Translations under genes and position numbers: made by a program
Notes under the pieces: generated by a model
Databases searched by the model: none
Told to the model about the DNA's origin: nothing
Seen by the model: the letters and a program-made list of their open reading frames with translations, nothing else
In this document: positions 46,614 to 47,515 of the stretch, one piece after another
Layout of the letters: each line of letters begins with the position of its first letter
Numbering within the stretch: the first letter of the stretch is position 1
From: Candidatus Curtissbacteria bacterium
GTDB taxonomy: Bacteria > Patescibacteriota > Microgenomatia > Curtissbacterales > GWA2-41-24
Length of the DNA stretch: 47,515 nt
Reading direction: 5' to 3'
Assembly: GCA_024654445.1 (NCBI GenBank)
Contig: JANLHP010000017.1
Coordinates: 97,009 to 144,523 of the forward strand

Positions 46614-47138
46614 CTACTTAATGTACAAGAAAATATTATTCTCCGATTTAATCGGTTGATTAGAAGGAAATTGATTTGTATTTACTATTATGCGTGTCCC
46701 TTTTTTACTATTCTTATAAACAAAATCTTCAAATTTTTGCATTGTTCTTTTGCGTCCGTAGACAAAAACTACGTCTGCAATTTTCAAATCTGCCTTCCAG
46801 AGATCTGAGCGCTTTACAATTATTTGGGCGGAGGCACCTTTTGCTTTTGCGCGAATTTTTGTAATTGCAATCAAAAATGGATTCAACTCATAACCAATTG
46901 CAGCAGCTCCTTTTTTGGCGGATGCGAGGAGCAATCTTCCGTCACCGGATCCAAGATCGATAGCAGTTTGGTTTTTTTTAAGATCCGCGAATTTCATTAT
47001 TGTTTCTATCTTTTTTTTGTCGGTCGCAACGTAAGGAAGATCTAAAAATAAATCAAACATAAAAAGAAAAGACGAAAGGATCACAAAAAGAAGAGCAAAA
47101 ATAACAACTATTAAAATTAAGGCGGCTATTACTTCCAT
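46614..47138 (-). CDS. Membrane-anchored SAM-dependent methyltransferase
   Basis: The 174 residues start with one membrane helix (about 4-32). Then follow a cytosolic Rossmann methyltransferase with DLGSGDGRLLLASAKKGAAAIGYELNP (61-87, SAM-binding motif I and the following acidic Glu) and IADVVFVYG as motif IV. The order matches small archaeal-type protein lysine methyltransferases (aKMT/Dot1-like), usually without an anchor. The substrate is unknown. The ATG overlaps the stop of the nuclease gene by 1 nt. Confidence 0.85.
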   Translation of the reverse strand: MEVIAALILIVVIFALLFVILSSFLFMFDLFLDLPYVATDKKKIETIMKFADLKKNQTAIDLGSGDGRLLLASAKKGAAAIGYELNPFLIAITKIRAKAKGASAQIIVKRSDLWKADLKIADVVFVYGRKRTMQKFEDFVYKNSKKGTRIIVNTNQFPSNQPIKSENNIFLYIK

Positions 47139-47515
47139 TAACTTTTAGCTAAGGAGAATGGGCAAATATCCTTGAATGAGCAAAACTGACAAGTAAAAGA
47201 GCCCTCCTTGGGATTTGCGTTGAATTTGCCTGCTCTTATACCAGATGCCGTTACTTCCAGGGCACTTATGGCTTCGGATATTATAGACTGTGCGGGTTTA
47301 ATAGTTGAAATCATTCCGTTTTCTAGGAAGTATATACCGATTTCATCAGGAAGTTTGCCATACTTTTTAAAGTAATAAAGAGTGTAAATTTTGAGCTGGA
47401 TAGATTGTTTAACGTGATTCGTGCCCTTTTTTTCGTCAACATTTTCTGTAGATTTGAAATCGATGAGTCTAACTCTATCGCCTCTTTGCAAAAAATCAAT
47501 TCTTCCCCTAACAAT
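47138..47515 (-). CDS. PD-(D/E)XK nuclease C-terminal part with Cys cluster (continues past the window)
   Basis: The frame is open from the window edge through 125 residues to the TAA at 47138-47140. GRIDFLQRGDRVRLIDFKS holds the catalytic Asp and Asp-x-Lys of the PD-(D/E)XK fold, followed by Q-x-x-I/L-Y (QLKIYTLYYFKKYGKLP). The tail TCQFCSFKDICPF gives C-x2-C-x5-C, as in the iron-sulfur clasp of AddB-type and Cas4-like nucleases. It is therefore probably the end of an AddAB/UvrD-type repair nuclease. The upstream part is outside the window. Confidence 0.85.
   Translation of the reverse strand: MVRGRIDFLQRGDRVRLIDFKSTENVDEKKGTNHVKQSIQLKIYTLYYFKKYGKLPDEIGIYFLENGMISTIKPAQSIISEAISALEVTASGIRAGKFNANPKEGSFTCQFCSFKDICPFSLAKS

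Noticed and set aside
1-47515. CRISPR array, tRNA or rRNA genes, transposase or prophage
   Set aside because: No regularly spaced repeats, no cloverleaf with a GTTCGA-type arm, and no recognisable mobile-element enzyme were found by eye. A covariance-model scan would be decisive for RNAs.
1-47515. UGA recoding as in some CPR lineages
   Set aside because: TGA ends lepA and other genes at the family-typical position, and no conserved gene needs to read through TGA.

Overview
The window reads as a compact chromosome segment from a Candidate Phyla Radiation (Patescibacteria) bacterium, most likely of the Microgenomates group. This assignment is an inference. It rests on short versions of universal proteins (AlaRS of 591 residues without the C-terminal DHHA1/C-Ala part, IF-2 of 478 residues without the N-terminal extension, HrcA of 240, triosephosphate isomerase of 220). 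It also rests on a nusA-infB-DHH-rpsO-pnp block lacking rbfA and truB, on many tiny one-helix membrane proteins, and on short spacers full of palindromes. All three standard stop codons end genes, so UGA is not recoded. I found no tRNA, rRNA, CRISPR array, transposase or integrase by eye.

Layout. 1-3.2 kb (minus): 5' end of rpoB with a structured leader, a small ORF, mltG, a zinc-ribbon protein and ruvX. 3.2-8.3 kb (minus): purD, sortase, a large membrane protein with a baseplate-J-like ectodomain, and a proline-rich one-helix protein. 8.3-16.2 kb (minus): alaS, YtxH-like and DUF948-like proteins, RodZ-like, ftsK, a Lon-like AAA+ ATPase with no protease domain, and an anchored hypothetical. 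One frame-broken gene on the plus strand lies between alaS and the YtxH-like gene. 16.2-23 kb (minus): pnp, rpsO, a DHH-like gene, infB and nusA, with readable promoters and leader structures. 23.2-27.4 kb: a mosaic of tiny genes on both strands, a uracil-DNA glycosylase-like protein without iron-sulfur cysteines, a pair of tandem paralogues, and a DUF3800 gene. 27.5-32.5 kb (minus): hrcA-grpE-dnaK-[DUF6941-like]-dnaJ with a CIRCE-like operator. 32.5-37.3 kb (minus): two small ORFs, NUDIX, lepA and murJ. 37.4-40.4 kb: rpsT, a minimal sortase substrate, a frame-broken membrane ORF (all plus), then LCP, tpiA and trxA (minus). 40.6-47.5 kb: uvrD-type helicase, a retropepsin-like protease, PAP2, a ferric-reductase-like protein, FemX, a paralogous PH-like pair, a membrane-anchored methyltransferase, and the 3' end of a PD-(D/E)XK nuclease.

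How the genes fit together. Envelope genes dominate: MltG, MurJ, FemX, LCP and PAP2 for wall polymers, sortase plus an LPSAG protein for surface display, and RodZ and FtsK for shape and division. The rest is information processing and chaperones.

The most interesting signals are these. (1) Palindromic repeats sit in frame inside coding genes (lepA twice, grpE, the uvrD-type helicase) and at the 3' end of dnaJ. (2) The lepA 3' end is duplicated with synonymous codons, flanking a NUDIX-containing segment. (3) Some twenty genes have a -10 box only 5-11 nt before the start codon, which suggests widespread leaderless transcription. (4) The exceptions with long leaders (rpoB, pnp, nusA, hrcA) carry candidate regulatory RNA or operator structures.
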